Source: DATAXP01 sp036272935
GTDB lineage: Bacteria; Planctomycetota; Planctomycetia; Pirellulales; PNKZ01
Assembly (NCBI GenBank): GCA_036272935.1
Contig: DATAXP010000032.1
Location: 1 to 64,000 of the forward strand
Length of the DNA: 64,000 nucleotides
Direction of reading: 5' to 3'
Positions 1-8,456 of the stretch are shown here, piece after piece. Each line of letters opens with the position of its first letter. Position 1 is the stretch's first letter. The notes under the pieces are model-generated. The model was not told where the DNA came from and did not search any database. It saw only the letters and a program-made list of their open reading frames with translations. The translations under genes were made by a program, and so were the position numbers.

Positions 1-141
1 GAGTTCAAGACCTTCCGCAACGCCTTGGTGCGCTTGCCCTGTCAGATCGTGCACAGCGGACGGCGGTTGATCTACCGCTTGTTGAGCTGGAATCCGTGGC
101 AAGCGGTGTTCTTCCGCTGGCTCGATCACTTACGGTGTTGA
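1..141 (+). CDS. IS1380-like transposase, C-terminal fragment
   Basis: The first 46 codons are open from base 1 to a TGA at 139-141 and encode only the end of a protein whose start lies outside the window. The tail is rich in Arg, Leu and Trp (it reads FKTFRNALVRLPCQIV and later LLSWNPWQAVFFRWLDHL), which resembles the C-terminus of IS1380-family DDE transposases as I know them. The catalytic residues are not visible. I found no convincing terminal inverted repeat in the next 290 bases, so whether the element is intact cannot be judged here. The family call rests on recognition of the tail only. Confidence 0.65.
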   Translation, partial: EFKTFRNALVRLPCQIVHSGRRLIYRLLSWNPWQAVFFRWLDHLRC

Positions 142-431
142 GGCAACCGTTTCCGAAGCCGGAGTGCGGATGCTCCGGTCCGCCGCCACGTCGAACCCCA
201 GAAAGCACTCGACCATGCCCGACCACAATCCGATCTCCACCACCACGCCGATTGGCGTCGGTCCACTCGGCATTGCGCTTCATGCCGACCGGAAAAAACG
301 CCACTCCACGCGGTCGGCCTTCGCTTGTTTAAGGCCTAGCGGCATCGTGCGATCGTCGGTTGCGAGTGAACTGGTCATCACTCAAAGCCTAGCACGACAA
401 ACGAGACCGCGCGCAGGTGTTCAGCGCGACG

Positions 432-572
432 CTAGAGCAACGATCGCACGAAGAACAACAAGCCGAGCACGACCACGGCAGTCAGGATTCCAACCAGTAC
501 CTGGTGGAGCGTCGTTTCGCGCTCGCCGTAGCGGCGTCCCCAGTCACGGTAGCGTCTGCGCCGTTTTGCCAT
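432..572 (-). CDS. small basic single-pass membrane peptide
   Basis: A 46-residue peptide starts MAKRRRRYRDWG: a strongly basic N-terminus followed by one hydrophobic helix (about residues 25-43) that ends almost at the stop. The frame is open further upstream to 695, but that extension would overlap the end of upp and looks non-coding, so I start at the ATG at 572. The topology is probably a cytoplasmic basic head with a C-terminal anchor. It lies just downstream of upp on the same strand, so co-transcription is possible. I do not recognise a family. The clean basic-head plus helix pattern is the main argument that it is real. Confidence 0.45.
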   Translation of the reverse strand: MAKRRRRYRDWGRRYGERETTLHQVLVGILTAVVVLGLLFFVRSLL

Positions 573-654
573 GCGTGCATTGTAGCCAAGGGGGGAACGC
601 GAAGAGGCAAGCCGATGGCGTGCTGCGCGCGCGACAGCGGGGAACACGATGAGT

Positions 655-1284
655 TTATGCCCGGGCGTTGAAGATGCGGTCGCCGGCGTCGCCAAGGCCG
701 GGGACGATAAACCCCACGTCGTTCAGGTGCGAGTCGATCGCGCAGACGTAAATCTCGGTGTTGGGGAACGCGGTGGTGACACGCGAAATGCCTTCCGGCA
801 CGGCGAGGATCGAGAGCAGCTTCACCTGCGGCACGCCCCATTGCTGCATGGCGTCGAGCGCGGCGACGGCCGAGCCGCCGGTGGCAAGCATCGGGTCGAG
901 CACCAGCGCCACGTCGGCCGGGTTCGACGCCGGCAGTTTCTTGTAGTACTCGATCGCTTGCAGCGTGCGCTCGTCGCGGTAGAAGCCGAGATGCCGCACC
1001 TCGGCCTCGGGCAGCAGGTCGAGCACGGCGTCGACCATACCCAGGCCGGCACGCAGGATCGGTACCAATGCGACGCGCTGCGACAGCCGCCGCGCCTCGA
1101 CGGCGGCCAGCGGCGTTTCGACACGCACCGGCTCGGTCGTCAGGTCTTTGGTCGCCTCGTACGCCAGCAGCAGCGACAGCCGCCGCACCGTGGCCCGGAA
1201 GGTGATCGAGTCGGTGTGCCGATCGCGCACCCGCGCCAGGAAATGCTCGATCAGCGCGTGGTCGATCTTGGTAACTCGGCCCAT
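655..1284 (-). CDS. upp: uracil phosphoribosyltransferase
   Basis: Converts uracil and PRPP to UMP in pyrimidine salvage, in the cytoplasm. The protein carries the UPRT signatures: LLAYEATKDLTTEP near residue 40, an ILRAGLGMVD segment, the PRPP-binding loop VLDPMLATGGSA, and a C-terminal GLGDAGDRIFN uracil-binding stretch. From the ATG at 1284 it is 209 residues, matching the usual 208-210. The frame continues upstream to an ATG at 1320 and further, but these add a non-conserved leader. An AAGGG lies about eight bases before the chosen start. No pyrimidine attenuator is evident upstream. Confidence 0.95.
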   Translation of the reverse strand: MGRVTKIDHALIEHFLARVRDRHTDSITFRATVRRLSLLLAYEATKDLTTEPVRVETPLAAVEARRLSQRVALVPILRAGLGMVDAVLDLLPEAEVRHLGFYRDERTLQAIEYYKKLPASNPADVALVLDPMLATGGSAVAALDAMQQWGVPQVKLLSILAVPEGISRVTTAFPNTEIYVCAIDSHLNDVGFIVPGLGDAGDRIFNARA

Positions 1285-1494
1285 CGGCAATGCCCTTGGC
1301 CCCGCTGGAACTCGGGACATCTTATCGCTCGTGGCGGCGGATGGCAAAGACGGTCAGCCAGCAGACAAGTGCGTCTGCTTCCGCGCGAACCCGTTGCGGC
1401 TTGTGTCGGGGGGCGGTGTAGGTAGTATGAGAAGCGGCGCCAACGGCTCGATTGTGCTTCGAGCGGGGGCACGACAATTTCGAGGAGCATCGCC

Positions 1495-2166
1495 ATGCGG
1501 AGGATCGTTGGGTGTGCCGCGTTGGTGTTGTCGATCGCGTCGCTCGCCATGGCCAGCGATCCGGCAGTCGACGGCATTTTGGGGCGGGCGGAGCCGGCAT
1601 TCTTCGCAGGCGATTATTACGGCGCCTTCCAGCAGCTCGCGGCGGCGGAACAGATAGGGGCAACCGATCCGAGGATCTACTACTTCCGCGGATTGTGCGA
1701 GCTATACCTGGGGCGATCGCCCGATGCTCAGCGCGATTTCCAACGAGGCGCCCAGCTCGAGCAACGCAACCCGGGAGCAATCGGCGAGGTGAGCAAATCG
1801 CTCGAGCGCGTGCAGGGATACAGCCGGCGGATACTCGAGGCGTACCGCGCTCCGGCCCGGGCCGCGGCAGTACGGCAGGCCGAAACCCTGCGTCGCGAGG
1901 CGTTCGCCGCGATTCGGCAACGCATGCTTGGTGGTGCGGTTGCCGGGACTGGCGCTCGGTCCGCCGCAGCGGGCGCATCAAGCGGTGTCGCGGAAGCAGC
2001 CGGTGCGGCGGGGCAAGCGCCTGCGGCGAATCCAGCCGATCCGTTTGCCGCGATGCCGGCCGGCCAAGTTGCTGCGCCCGCCGCCGACCCGTTCGCCGCG
2101 CAACCGGCTGAGGCGCAACCGGCCGACGCGCTGCCGGCTGAGGCGCTGCCGCCGGCGAACCCGTAA
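1495..2166 (+). CDS. exported TPR-like protein with Ala/Pro-rich tail
   Basis: A 223-residue protein begins with a signal peptide (MRRIVGCAALVLSIASLAMA). It continues with a helical region of one or two TPR-like repeats (residues about 22-95, with FFAGDYYGAFQQLAAAEQ and IYYFRGLCELYLGRSPDAQ as the helix pairs). The last 70 residues are a low-complexity Ala/Pro/Ala-Asp tail with repeated DPFAA and PAEA units. Export to the periplasm is likely. No enzymatic motif is visible. It is transcribed away from upp and faces the DUF6800-like gene. A scaffolding role is only a guess from the TPR fold. Confidence 0.7.
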   Translation: MRRIVGCAALVLSIASLAMASDPAVDGILGRAEPAFFAGDYYGAFQQLAAAEQIGATDPRIYYFRGLCELYLGRSPDAQRDFQRGAQLEQRNPGAIGEVSKSLERVQGYSRRILEAYRAPARAAAVRQAETLRREAFAAIRQRMLGGAVAGTGARSAAAGASSGVAEAAGAAGQAPAANPADPFAAMPAGQVAAPAADPFAAQPAEAQPADALPAEALPPANP

Positions 2167-2178
2167 CGCTCCGCTCGT

Positions 2179-2373
2179 CTAGCGGTCCGATTTGACCAAT
2201 TTCAGATTGGCGATGACCTGTTCGGCGCCGATCGTCATTTTGCGCACCTTCTCGGCCATAACGGTCTTTTCCGAGACGGTCGCCTTCTTCAGCTTCTTGG
2301 CGAATTTCTGATACTTTGCGCGGCGCTTGCGGCGGCGCTTGATTTCCTGCATGCGATCGCTGATTCCACCCAC
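2179..2373 (-). CDS. DUF6800-like small basic protein
   Basis: A 64-residue, Lys/Arg-rich protein (KRRRKRRAKYQKFAKKLKK in its first third) ends with a more hydrophobic segment, GAEQVIANLKLV. This composition and the pattern 'IK-R-R-R-K ... SEK ... AEK-R-MT-GAE' fit the small planctomycete proteins grouped as DUF6800. That assignment is from memory and needs a profile search. I chose the GTG at 2373 because a GGAG lies seven bases upstream. TTG 2379 and ATG 2352 are alternatives. Its function is unknown, and the charge suggests nucleic acid or ribosome contact. It converges on the gene ending at 2166 with only 12 bases between. Confidence 0.6.
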   Translation of the reverse strand: MGGISDRMQEIKRRRKRRAKYQKFAKKLKKATVSEKTVMAEKVRKMTIGAEQVIANLKLVKSDR

Positions 2374-2815
2374 GGGCAACTCCAGGCTTGATGGTTCACG
2401 GACCCGAATCGGTCAAAACGGACACGTTTTGTAACATGCCGCGCCGTGGCGGGTCAACGCGAGGGTTTAGCCGCGGGGCTTGCCTCGCGCGCGTCGCAGG
2501 CGACGCGGCTAAACGAAGCATCAAATTGCCCTGGCCCAACGCTCGCTTCGATCGCGCCGCACGGCACATCCGGTACGACCAGCACATGATCGTACGAGAA
2601 ATGACCGGGTGGGGGAAATCCCGCCTCGGGTCGCTTCGGTGTCGTGTCCTAACTTTGTTCTGGGGGCGACCGCGGATGGCTTGCACTGCGCCCTGCGGTG
2701 CGCGTCGCAGGCTGGTCCGCGTGCGGCGGCTTGCCGAGGTTCGAGCACTTCGGCTCCCGTCGCGGTGTCGCTCGAAGGCAGTTTCGCATCACGACGCACG
2801 TTTCGGCTTGGGTCC
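2374..2815. other. 442-base gap without a convincing gene
   Basis: This stretch separates the small DUF6800-like gene from the histidine kinase. It contains an inverted repeat at 2465-2514 whose right half recurs at 35527-35548. From about 2609 the kinase frame is open without a stop, but the encoded peptide is Cys/Arg/Ala-rich and unlike the following domain, so I treat it as leader. I see no tRNA, riboswitch or clear promoter. Confidence 0.5.
2465..2514. repeat. inverted repeat of a dispersed GC-rich family
   Basis: The left arm GTTTAGCCGCG (2465-2475) pairs with CGCGGCTAAAC at 2504-2514. The right half holds a second small palindrome, GCGTCGCAGGCGACGC, at 2491-2506. Bases 2491-2512 recur with one mismatch at 35527-35548, so this is a dispersed element rather than chance. 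Confidence 0.7.
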
Positions 2816-4321
2816 ATGAGTCCTGCGCGTTTCGACACCATCGTGGCAGTCGGCGGCCTCGTGCTTGCTTCGGCATGCACAGTTGCCTATCTGGCCGGCT
2901 GGGGACTCGGCGAAGAGAGCATTTCCAGTCGCGCCGGCTTGCTGGCCGGTTCGGCACTGCTGTCGGCGGCGTTGTTGTCGCTGGTGTTGTGCCGCATGAA
3001 CCGCAACGCGCAGTTGGCGAAGCGGTTCCTCGACACGATTTGCGAGGCCTCGGACGCGAACCATCAGGTGGCGGCCCGCGACGCGCTGGCGGCGCTCGAC
3101 GCCGGTTCGAGTTGGCGCCCCCTACTGAAGCGTATCGAACGGACCTTGGCCGATCGCCAGTCGCGGCTGACCGACAGCGAAACGACCCGCGCGGCCATCG
3201 AAGTTCGCTGCCGGCGCGCCTTGGCCGACCAGCAGCGGATGTCGGACATCATTTCGAGCATTCCCGAGCCGATTTTGGTCGTCGATGGTTACGACGACAT
3301 TCTGCTGTCGAATCGTAGCGCCAACGAGTTGTTGGGACTCGACGGCATGCAGGCCGGCCGGCGCGCGCTGGACCAAATCGAGCGCTGTCAACGGCTGATC
3401 GCACTGGTCGGCGAGCTGCGCCGCTACCCGTCGCACATGATCCGCACCGAGTCGATCGAGCTCGAAGACCTGCGCGGTACGCGACGCTGGTACAACGTCA
3501 GCGTCAGCGCCCTGGCGGCACCGCGCGCCGACGACCCCACGGGTGTGGATCCCTCGGGAGGCGTGGTCGTGGTGTTCCGCGACACCACGGCGCTGCGCAA
3601 GGTGCAAAAGCAGCACGCCGAATTCGTCTCGTCGGCCAGCCACGAGATGAAGGCCCCGCTCTCCGGCATCAAGGCGTACGTCGAGCTGCTGGCCGACGCG
3701 ACCGACGATGCCACGCGCGAAGAATTCGTCAACGTGATCAACGGCCAGGCCGAGCGCCTGCATCGCCTGGTCGAGAATCTGTTGAACATTGCGCGCGTCG
3801 AAGCGGGTGTGGTCAAAGTGAGCAAGCATGCCCAGCCGCTCAACGACATTCTGGCCGAGGCTGTCCGGGTGGTGCAGCCGTCGGCCGAGCTGAAGCAGAT
3901 TGCGATCGCCTACGAGCCCAGCCCGCTGTACCTGGGCGTGCTGGTCGATCGCGACCTGATGCTCCAGGCCGCGATCAACCTGCTTTCCAACTCCATCAAG
4001 TACACGCGGCCCAGCGGCAAGGTGACGGTGAGCAGCCGGCTGGTGGGCGACAATGTGCAGTTCGACGTCGAAGACACGGGCGTTGGGCTGAGCGAAGAAG
4101 ATTGCGTGAAGATTTTCGACAAGTTCTACCGCGTGGCTAAAGACAAGGAGATGGCCCCCGGCACCGGGTTGGGACTGCCGCTGGCCAAGTATCTGGTCGA
4201 GGACGTGCACGGCGGCCGACTCTCGGTGACAAGCAAGCTGGGCGTCGGCAGCCGTTTCACGATCACGCTGCCGATGGTCGCGCGCGGCTCGACGCTGGTT
4301 GCGGCAGCGGCCCACGTCTGA
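2816..4321 (+). CDS. membrane sensor histidine kinase with PAS domain
   Basis: Two-component sensor kinase of 501 residues. Two membrane helices lie at about residues 8-28 and 36-58. A linker follows, then a PAS domain from about 141 (SSIPEPILVVDGYDDI) to 260. A HisKA dimerisation domain has the phospho-acceptor His276 in SASHEMKAPLSG. The HATPase_c domain shows Asn388 (N box, NLLSNSIKY), DTGVGL at 420 (G1), FDKFYR (F box) and GTGLGLPLA (G2). I start at ATG 2816, immediately before the first helix, because the upstream open frame does not look coding. A CheY-like receiver follows 49 bases downstream and is the likely partner. The input signal is unknown. Confidence 0.93.
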   Translation: MSPARFDTIVAVGGLVLASACTVAYLAGWGLGEESISSRAGLLAGSALLSAALLSLVLCRMNRNAQLAKRFLDTICEASDANHQVAARDALAALDAGSSWRPLLKRIERTLADRQSRLTDSETTRAAIEVRCRRALADQQRMSDIISSIPEPILVVDGYDDILLSNRSANELLGLDGMQAGRRALDQIERCQRLIALVGELRRYPSHMIRTESIELEDLRGTRRWYNVSVSALAAPRADDPTGVDPSGGVVVVFRDTTALRKVQKQHAEFVSSASHEMKAPLSGIKAYVELLADATDDATREEFVNVINGQAERLHRLVENLLNIARVEAGVVKVSKHAQPLNDILAEAVRVVQPSAELKQIAIAYEPSPLYLGVLVDRDLMLQAAINLLSNSIKYTRPSGKVTVSSRLVGDNVQFDVEDTGVGLSEEDCVKIFDKFYRVAKDKEMAPGTGLGLPLAKYLVEDVHGGRLSVTSKLGVGSRFTITLPMVARGSTLVAAAAHV

Positions 4322-4370
4322 AGTGGCCTCGAGGCTTTTGAAGCATCACCTTTGACGAAGCGAGCAGCGT

Positions 4371-4766
4371 ATGTCCAAGCGTGTTCTATTGTGCGACGAC
4401 GAGCCGTATATCACCGCGGCGGCCCGATTCAAGCTGTCGCAGGCGGGCTACGACGTGGAGTGCGCCTGTGATGGTCAGGCCGGCTGGGAAGCGATCCAGC
4501 GCCAGCGCCCCGACGTGCTGGTGACCGATTGCCAGATGCCGCAGATGGACGGGCTGCAACTGATCGCCCGGGTGCGTTCGGTCGCCGAGCTGGCCAACCT
4601 GCCGATCTTCCTGCTCACCGGGAAAGGGATGGAGCTGCCGCACGCTGAATTGAAGTTGCGCTGGGGACTGCGTGCCGTGCTCGACAAGCCGTTCAGCCCC
4701 AAAGAGCTGGTTCGCCATATCGACGAAGCCCTCGCCGACCAATCGGCAGCCGCCGCAACTCCATAG
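4371..4766 (+). CDS. CheY-like single-domain response regulator
   Basis: A 131-residue receiver domain with no output domain. The acidic pocket is LCDDEP (Asp9/Asp10), the phosphorylation site is Asp53 in VTDCQMPQMDG, the switch Thr is in FLLTGKG, and the conserved Lys106 is in LDKPF. It sits between the histidine kinase and a STAS protein. The three may form a short relay that ends in a protein-protein switch instead of DNA binding. The gap to the STAS gene holds one copy of a dispersed repeat (4764-4784) that recurs inverted near 9743. Confidence 0.93.
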   Translation: MSKRVLLCDDEPYITAAARFKLSQAGYDVECACDGQAGWEAIQRQRPDVLVTDCQMPQMDGLQLIARVRSVAELANLPIFLLTGKGMELPHAELKLRWGLRAVLDKPFSPKELVRHIDEALADQSAAAATP

Positions 4767-4784
4767 TCCGTAGCCCGAAGCCCG
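4764..4784 (+). repeat. dispersed 21-base repeat, copy 1
   Basis: These 21 bases (starting TAGTCCGTAGCCCGAAG) overlap the stop of the receiver gene and fill the gap before the STAS gene. The reverse complement occurs at 9743-9763 with a single mismatch. Both copies contain the word GTAGCCCG and lie directly upstream of a plus-strand start codon. Confidence 0.75.
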
Positions 4785-4794
4785 TCCACCCGCC

Positions 4795-5121
4795 ATGAAC
4801 CTGCCTACCGAAATCTTCGGCGACGTGATCGTGGTGCACACGCCCGAGGAGGTGGGCACCGACCAGGCCGACAGCCTCGAAGCTCTGCTGGTCACCCTGG
4901 AGCGGCGCAACGTGGTGGTCGACATGGATGCGACCGAGACGATCGACTCGCGGGGGCTGACCGCGCTGGTCGAATCGCAGCGGAACCTGCGCGAGCTAGG
5001 GGGCGATCTTAAGATTTCGACCACGCACGACAGCAACCGCAAAATCCTGGAAATGACCCGCCTCGACCGTAGCGTCGAGGTGTTCGACAGCGTGGTCGAC
5101 GCCGTCCGCAGCTTCCAGTAA
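4795..5121 (+). CDS. STAS-domain protein (anti-sigma factor antagonist type)
   Basis: A 108-residue single STAS domain. The conserved phosphorylatable Ser is Ser52 in ATETIDSRGLTAL, as in SpoIIAA/RsbV-type antagonists. Such proteins bind an anti-sigma or switch kinase and are controlled by Ser phosphorylation. No anti-sigma kinase is encoded here, so the partner must be elsewhere, or the histidine kinase/receiver pair upstream feeds it. It follows the receiver gene by 28 bases and is separated from the GspE-type gene by a 184-base gap filled with a nested palindrome. Confidence 0.88.
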   Translation: MNLPTEIFGDVIVVHTPEEVGTDQADSLEALLVTLERRNVVVDMDATETIDSRGLTALVESQRNLRELGGDLKISTTHDSNRKILEMTRLDRSVEVFDSVVDAVRSFQ

Positions 5122-5129
5122 GGCAGAAT

Positions 5130-5298
5130 AACCACAGAGACACAGAGACACAGAGAAGGCAAAAGCCACATGCGAGAAACCGCGGATGAACGCGGATAGA
5201 CGCAGATCAAAGAACTCTTTTGTTTTCTATCTGCGTTCATCTGCGTCCATCTGCGGTTCCCCTTGTTGATTCTCCTTGCCGCTGTGCCTCTGTGGTTA
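5130..5298. repeat. nested intergenic palindrome of short repeated words
   Basis: The outer arms are CACAGAGACACAGAGACACA near 5133-5152 and its imperfect complement ending CTCTGTGGTT at 5298. The inner arms, 5178-5207 and 5229-5258, are 30 bases each and pair imperfectly. Each inner arm repeats the ten-base word CGCGGATGAA/CGCAGAT or its complement three times. The structure sits between the STAS and GspE-type genes, which face the same way. It belongs to the class of elements discussed in the findings. Confidence 0.85.
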
Positions 5299-5305
5299 GC
5301 TCCCC

Positions 5306-7087
5306 ATGAACACCGACTTCCATCCGCCGAAACGCCTGGGCAACCTGCTGCTCCAGAAGGGCTATCTCACCCAGGAGAAGCTCGAGGCGGCCCTGGCCGA
5401 GCAGCACCAGGAAAAGAACAAGGGGAAGCTGCTCGGCGAAATTCTGATCGAGATCGACGCCTGCAACGAGGACCAGATCGCCGAGTGTCTGGCCAGCGAG
5501 TACGGCATCCCCTATGCCAAGCTCGAAACGCGCATCTTCGACCCCAAGATCATCGACGTTCTGCCGCGCGATTTCATCGAGAAGAACCTGGTCCTGCCGC
5601 TGTATGTGGTCGGTGGGATGCTGACGCTGGCGATCGCCGAGCCGTCGAACTTGTTTCTGATCGACGAGGTGGAGAAGCTGTCGCAGCTTCGCGTGCAGTT
5701 GGTGGCGGCCACGGCCCGCGACATTCGTCGCATGCTCACGACGCTTCCCAACTCGAAGGTGTTTGTCATCGACGACATCATCGACGAGTCGGAAGCGGCC
5801 GACGTCACGCTGATCGAAGAGGTCGTCGAGGATATCAGCAACGTCGAGGAGTCTGCCGGGCAGTCGCCGGTGATCCGCCTGGTGAACTTCATCGTCTACA
5901 ACGCGGTGAAGGAAGGCGCCAGCGACATCCACATCGAGCCGGCCGAGCGCGTGCTGCGCGTGCGCTACCGCATCGACGGTCGGCTGTACAAATCGCTTGA
6001 AGTGCCGATCCATCTGCTCGGCGCAGTCACCAGCCGCATCAAGATCATGGCCGGCATGGACATCAGCGAGCGCCGGCTGCCGCAAGACGGCCGCATCCAT
6101 GTGATGCTCGAAGGTCGCCGCATCGATCTACGTTGCAGCACGTTCCCGATGGCTCGTGGCGAGAAGACCGTGATCCGCGTGCTCGACACACGCAGCGTGT
6201 CGCTGGTGCTCGAGGAACTGGGCTTTGCCGAAGATATTCTCGCCGGACTGCAGGAACAGATTCGCGCGCCCAACGGCATCTGCCTGGTCACCGGTCCCAC
6301 CGGCAGCGGCAAGAGCACCACGCTGTACGCGGCGCTGAACGCCATCAGCTCGATGGACAACAATGTCTGCACTGTCGAAGACCCAATCGAGTATAACCTG
6401 CCGCTGATCAACCAGTTCCAGGTGCAGGAGCGCATCGGCCTGACGTTCTCGAAGGCCCTGCGCACGCTGCTGCGGCAAGACCCCGACGTGATCATGGTGG
6501 GCGAAATCCGCGACGAGGACACCGCTCGCACCGCCATCCAGGCCGCACTCACTGGCCACATGGTGTTCAGCACCCTGCACACGAACGACGCCTGCTCGGC
6601 CATCACGCGGCTGATCAACATCGGCGTCGAGCCATACCTGATTGCCGCGGCACTGAACGGCGTGCTCGCGCAGCGCCTGCTGCGGCGGATTTGCTCGAAA
6701 TGCCGGCAACCGTATGAGCCGCCGCGCAACGTCCGTAAGGCAATCGAGCGGATGGGTTTTGCGATGGACGAATACTTCCGCGGCGTCGGCTGCAAGCGCT
6801 GCCGCAACACCGGCTATTCGGGGCGCATCGGCATTCACGAGCTGCTTTCGATCGACGACAGCATGCGCGACGCGATCATCTCCGGCGCCAGTGTGATTCA
6901 GATCCGTGAGCTGGCCGCCAAGCGCGGGATGGTCACTCTCCGCCGCGACGGCTTCCGCAAGGTGCGCGAAGGGCTGACGACCATCGAAGAGCTCCTGCAC
7001 GTCGTCGGCGAATCGCACGACGCTGTCGAGCCGCCGGCCGCTGCGGTCGGCGCAGCTCTTGCCATCCCACAAGGAGCCGGCGCGTGA
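5306..7087 (+). CDS. GspE/PilB-family secretion or pilus assembly ATPase
   Basis: A 593-residue hexameric ATPase that powers type II secretion or type IV pilus extension at the inner membrane. The N-terminal T2SSE-N/MshEN domain (residues about 8-150) resembles the c-di-GMP-binding type. The AAA-type core has Walker A GPTGSGKST at 330-338, the Asp-box around TVEDPIEY, Walker B/ATPase motif DVIMVGEIRDEDTA, and His-box TLHTNDA. A zinc site follows: Cys463/Cys466 and Cys496/Cys499. The length is normal for the family. Its stop overlaps the GTG start of the GspF-type gene by four bases, indicating coupled translation. Pilins and secretin are not in the window, so the exact machine cannot be named. 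Confidence 0.95.
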   Translation: MNTDFHPPKRLGNLLLQKGYLTQEKLEAALAEQHQEKNKGKLLGEILIEIDACNEDQIAECLASEYGIPYAKLETRIFDPKIIDVLPRDFIEKNLVLPLYVVGGMLTLAIAEPSNLFLIDEVEKLSQLRVQLVAATARDIRRMLTTLPNSKVFVIDDIIDESEAADVTLIEEVVEDISNVEESAGQSPVIRLVNFIVYNAVKEGASDIHIEPAERVLRVRYRIDGRLYKSLEVPIHLLGAVTSRIKIMAGMDISERRLPQDGRIHVMLEGRRIDLRCSTFPMARGEKTVIRVLDTRSVSLVLEELGFAEDILAGLQEQIRAPNGICLVTGPTGSGKSTTLYAALNAISSMDNNVCTVEDPIEYNLPLINQFQVQERIGLTFSKALRTLLRQDPDVIMVGEIRDEDTARTAIQAALTGHMVFSTLHTNDACSAITRLINIGVEPYLIAAALNGVLAQRLLRRICSKCRQPYEPPRNVRKAIERMGFAMDEYFRGVGCKRCRNTGYSGRIGIHELLSIDDSMRDAIISGASVIQIRELAAKRGMVTLRRDGFRKVREGLTTIEELLHVVGESHDAVEPPAAAVGAALAIPQGAGA

Positions 7088-8286
7088 GCGTTTCCTTCGC
7101 CTACCAGGTGCGCGATCCGCGCGGCAACGTGCTCGACGGGGTCGTGAAGGCCGCCAACGCCGACGACGCCACGCAGCAATTGCGCCGCGAAGGATTCATG
7201 GTCGTCGCCCTCAAGGAGGAAGACGACGCCGAAGCCGCTCCGCTGTTTCCGCGGCGGATCACGCGTACCGAGGTGATGTATCTGACCAACCAGTTGGCGG
7301 TGATGGTCGATACCGGCATTCCGCTGTCGACGGCGCTCGCGGGCATCTGCTCGCAGGAGCGCAATCCGTCGATGAAGCGCGTCGTGCAGGAACTATGCGA
7401 CGCGGTGGAGCAAGGGGACGATTTCTCGGCGGCCTTGGCCAAGCACCGCAAGCTGTTCAACAAGACGTTCGTGTCGCTGGTTAAGGCGAGCGAAGCGACC
7501 GGCAGCTTGGGGCCGATGCTCGACCGGATCGCCGTGTACCTGCGCAAGGAGTTGGATAGCCGCGGCAAGGTGCGCGCCGCGATGGCGTATCCCACCGTGA
7601 TGTTCGTGCTGGCCGTGGGCGTGACGATCTTTTTGCTGACGTTCGTGATGCCGAAGTTCACGCCGATCTTCGCGGCCCGCGGAGCAGCCCTGCCGGCGCC
7701 GACAAAGCTGATGATGGTCGTCTCCGGAGCGCTAATCAACTACTGGTGGGCGTGGCTCGTTGTGGGCGTCGTCGCGGTCGTCGGCTTCGTCTTCGGCCGC
7801 CGCACCGAGCCGGGTCGCCGCATTTGGGACACCGTGAAGATCAACCTGCCGCTCATCGGACCGATGACCCGCAAGGTAGTGATCAGCCGCAGCATTCGCA
7901 CCTTGGGCACCATGCTCAGCAGCGGCATCCCGATGCTCGACGCGCTGAAGCTGGCCGGCGAAGTGTCGAGCAATTGGCACTACGAGAAGCTGTGGCAGTC
8001 GGTTGCCGAGCAGGTCACCGAAGGCAAGCAGGTTTGCGAGGCGTTGACCAGCAATCCACTCTTTCCCGCGATGCTCGTGCAGATGATCTCGGCCGGCGAG
8101 CAGACCGGCAAGCTCGGCCCGGTGCTCGAACGCGTGAGCAACTACTACGAGGAAGAAGTCGAGACGTCGCTCAAGGCGGTCACGAGCGTCATCGAGCCGA
8201 TCATGATCACCGTGATGGGAGCAGTCGTCGGCACGATCGGCATGGCCCTGATGCTGCCCATCTTCAGCCTCAGCCGGCCAACGTGA
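7084..8286 (+). CDS. GspF/PilC-family inner-membrane platform protein
   Basis: A 400-residue polytopic protein with the two T2SSF domains of the family (about residues 65-190 and 267-390) and membrane helices near 168-190, 215-237 and the C-terminus. It couples the GspE/PilB ATPase to the pseudopilus or pilus. The GTG start at 7084 overlaps the upstream TGA, so it must be made with the ATPase. After its stop comes a palindrome (8315-8430), which may end the transcript; beyond it lies ribBA on the opposite strand. Confidence 0.93.
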   Translation: MSVSFAYQVRDPRGNVLDGVVKAANADDATQQLRREGFMVVALKEEDDAEAAPLFPRRITRTEVMYLTNQLAVMVDTGIPLSTALAGICSQERNPSMKRVVQELCDAVEQGDDFSAALAKHRKLFNKTFVSLVKASEATGSLGPMLDRIAVYLRKELDSRGKVRAAMAYPTVMFVLAVGVTIFLLTFVMPKFTPIFAARGAALPAPTKLMMVVSGALINYWWAWLVVGVVAVVGFVFGRRTEPGRRIWDTVKINLPLIGPMTRKVVISRSIRTLGTMLSSGIPMLDALKLAGEVSSNWHYEKLWQSVAEQVTEGKQVCEALTSNPLFPAMLVQMISAGEQTGKLGPVLERVSNYYEEEVETSLKAVTSVIEPIMITVMGAVVGTIGMALMLPIFSLSRPT

Positions 8287-8314
8287 GTCCTGGCGTCAGC
8301 TAGCGCCGGCGATT

Positions 8315-8430
8315 CACCACCGAGACACGGAGGCACCGAGAAAACACAGAGCAGCAAGAGTTGTTTTGATCGGCCGCACAAAGTTACCGCATCTCCGCGC
8401 GTCCTCCGTGTCTCTGTGCCTCGGTGGTTC
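8315..8430. repeat. intergenic palindrome between convergent genes
   Basis: The arm from 8315 (CACCACCGAGACACGGAGGC) pairs imperfectly with 8403-8430 (ending TGTGCCTCGGTGG). It shares the CACAGAG/GAGACAC vocabulary of the element at 5130-5298. It lies between the GspF-type gene and ribBA, which converge, so it could serve as a two-way terminator. Confidence 0.8.
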
Positions 8431-8456
8431 ATTCTGCTGATGAATGGGAAAACAAC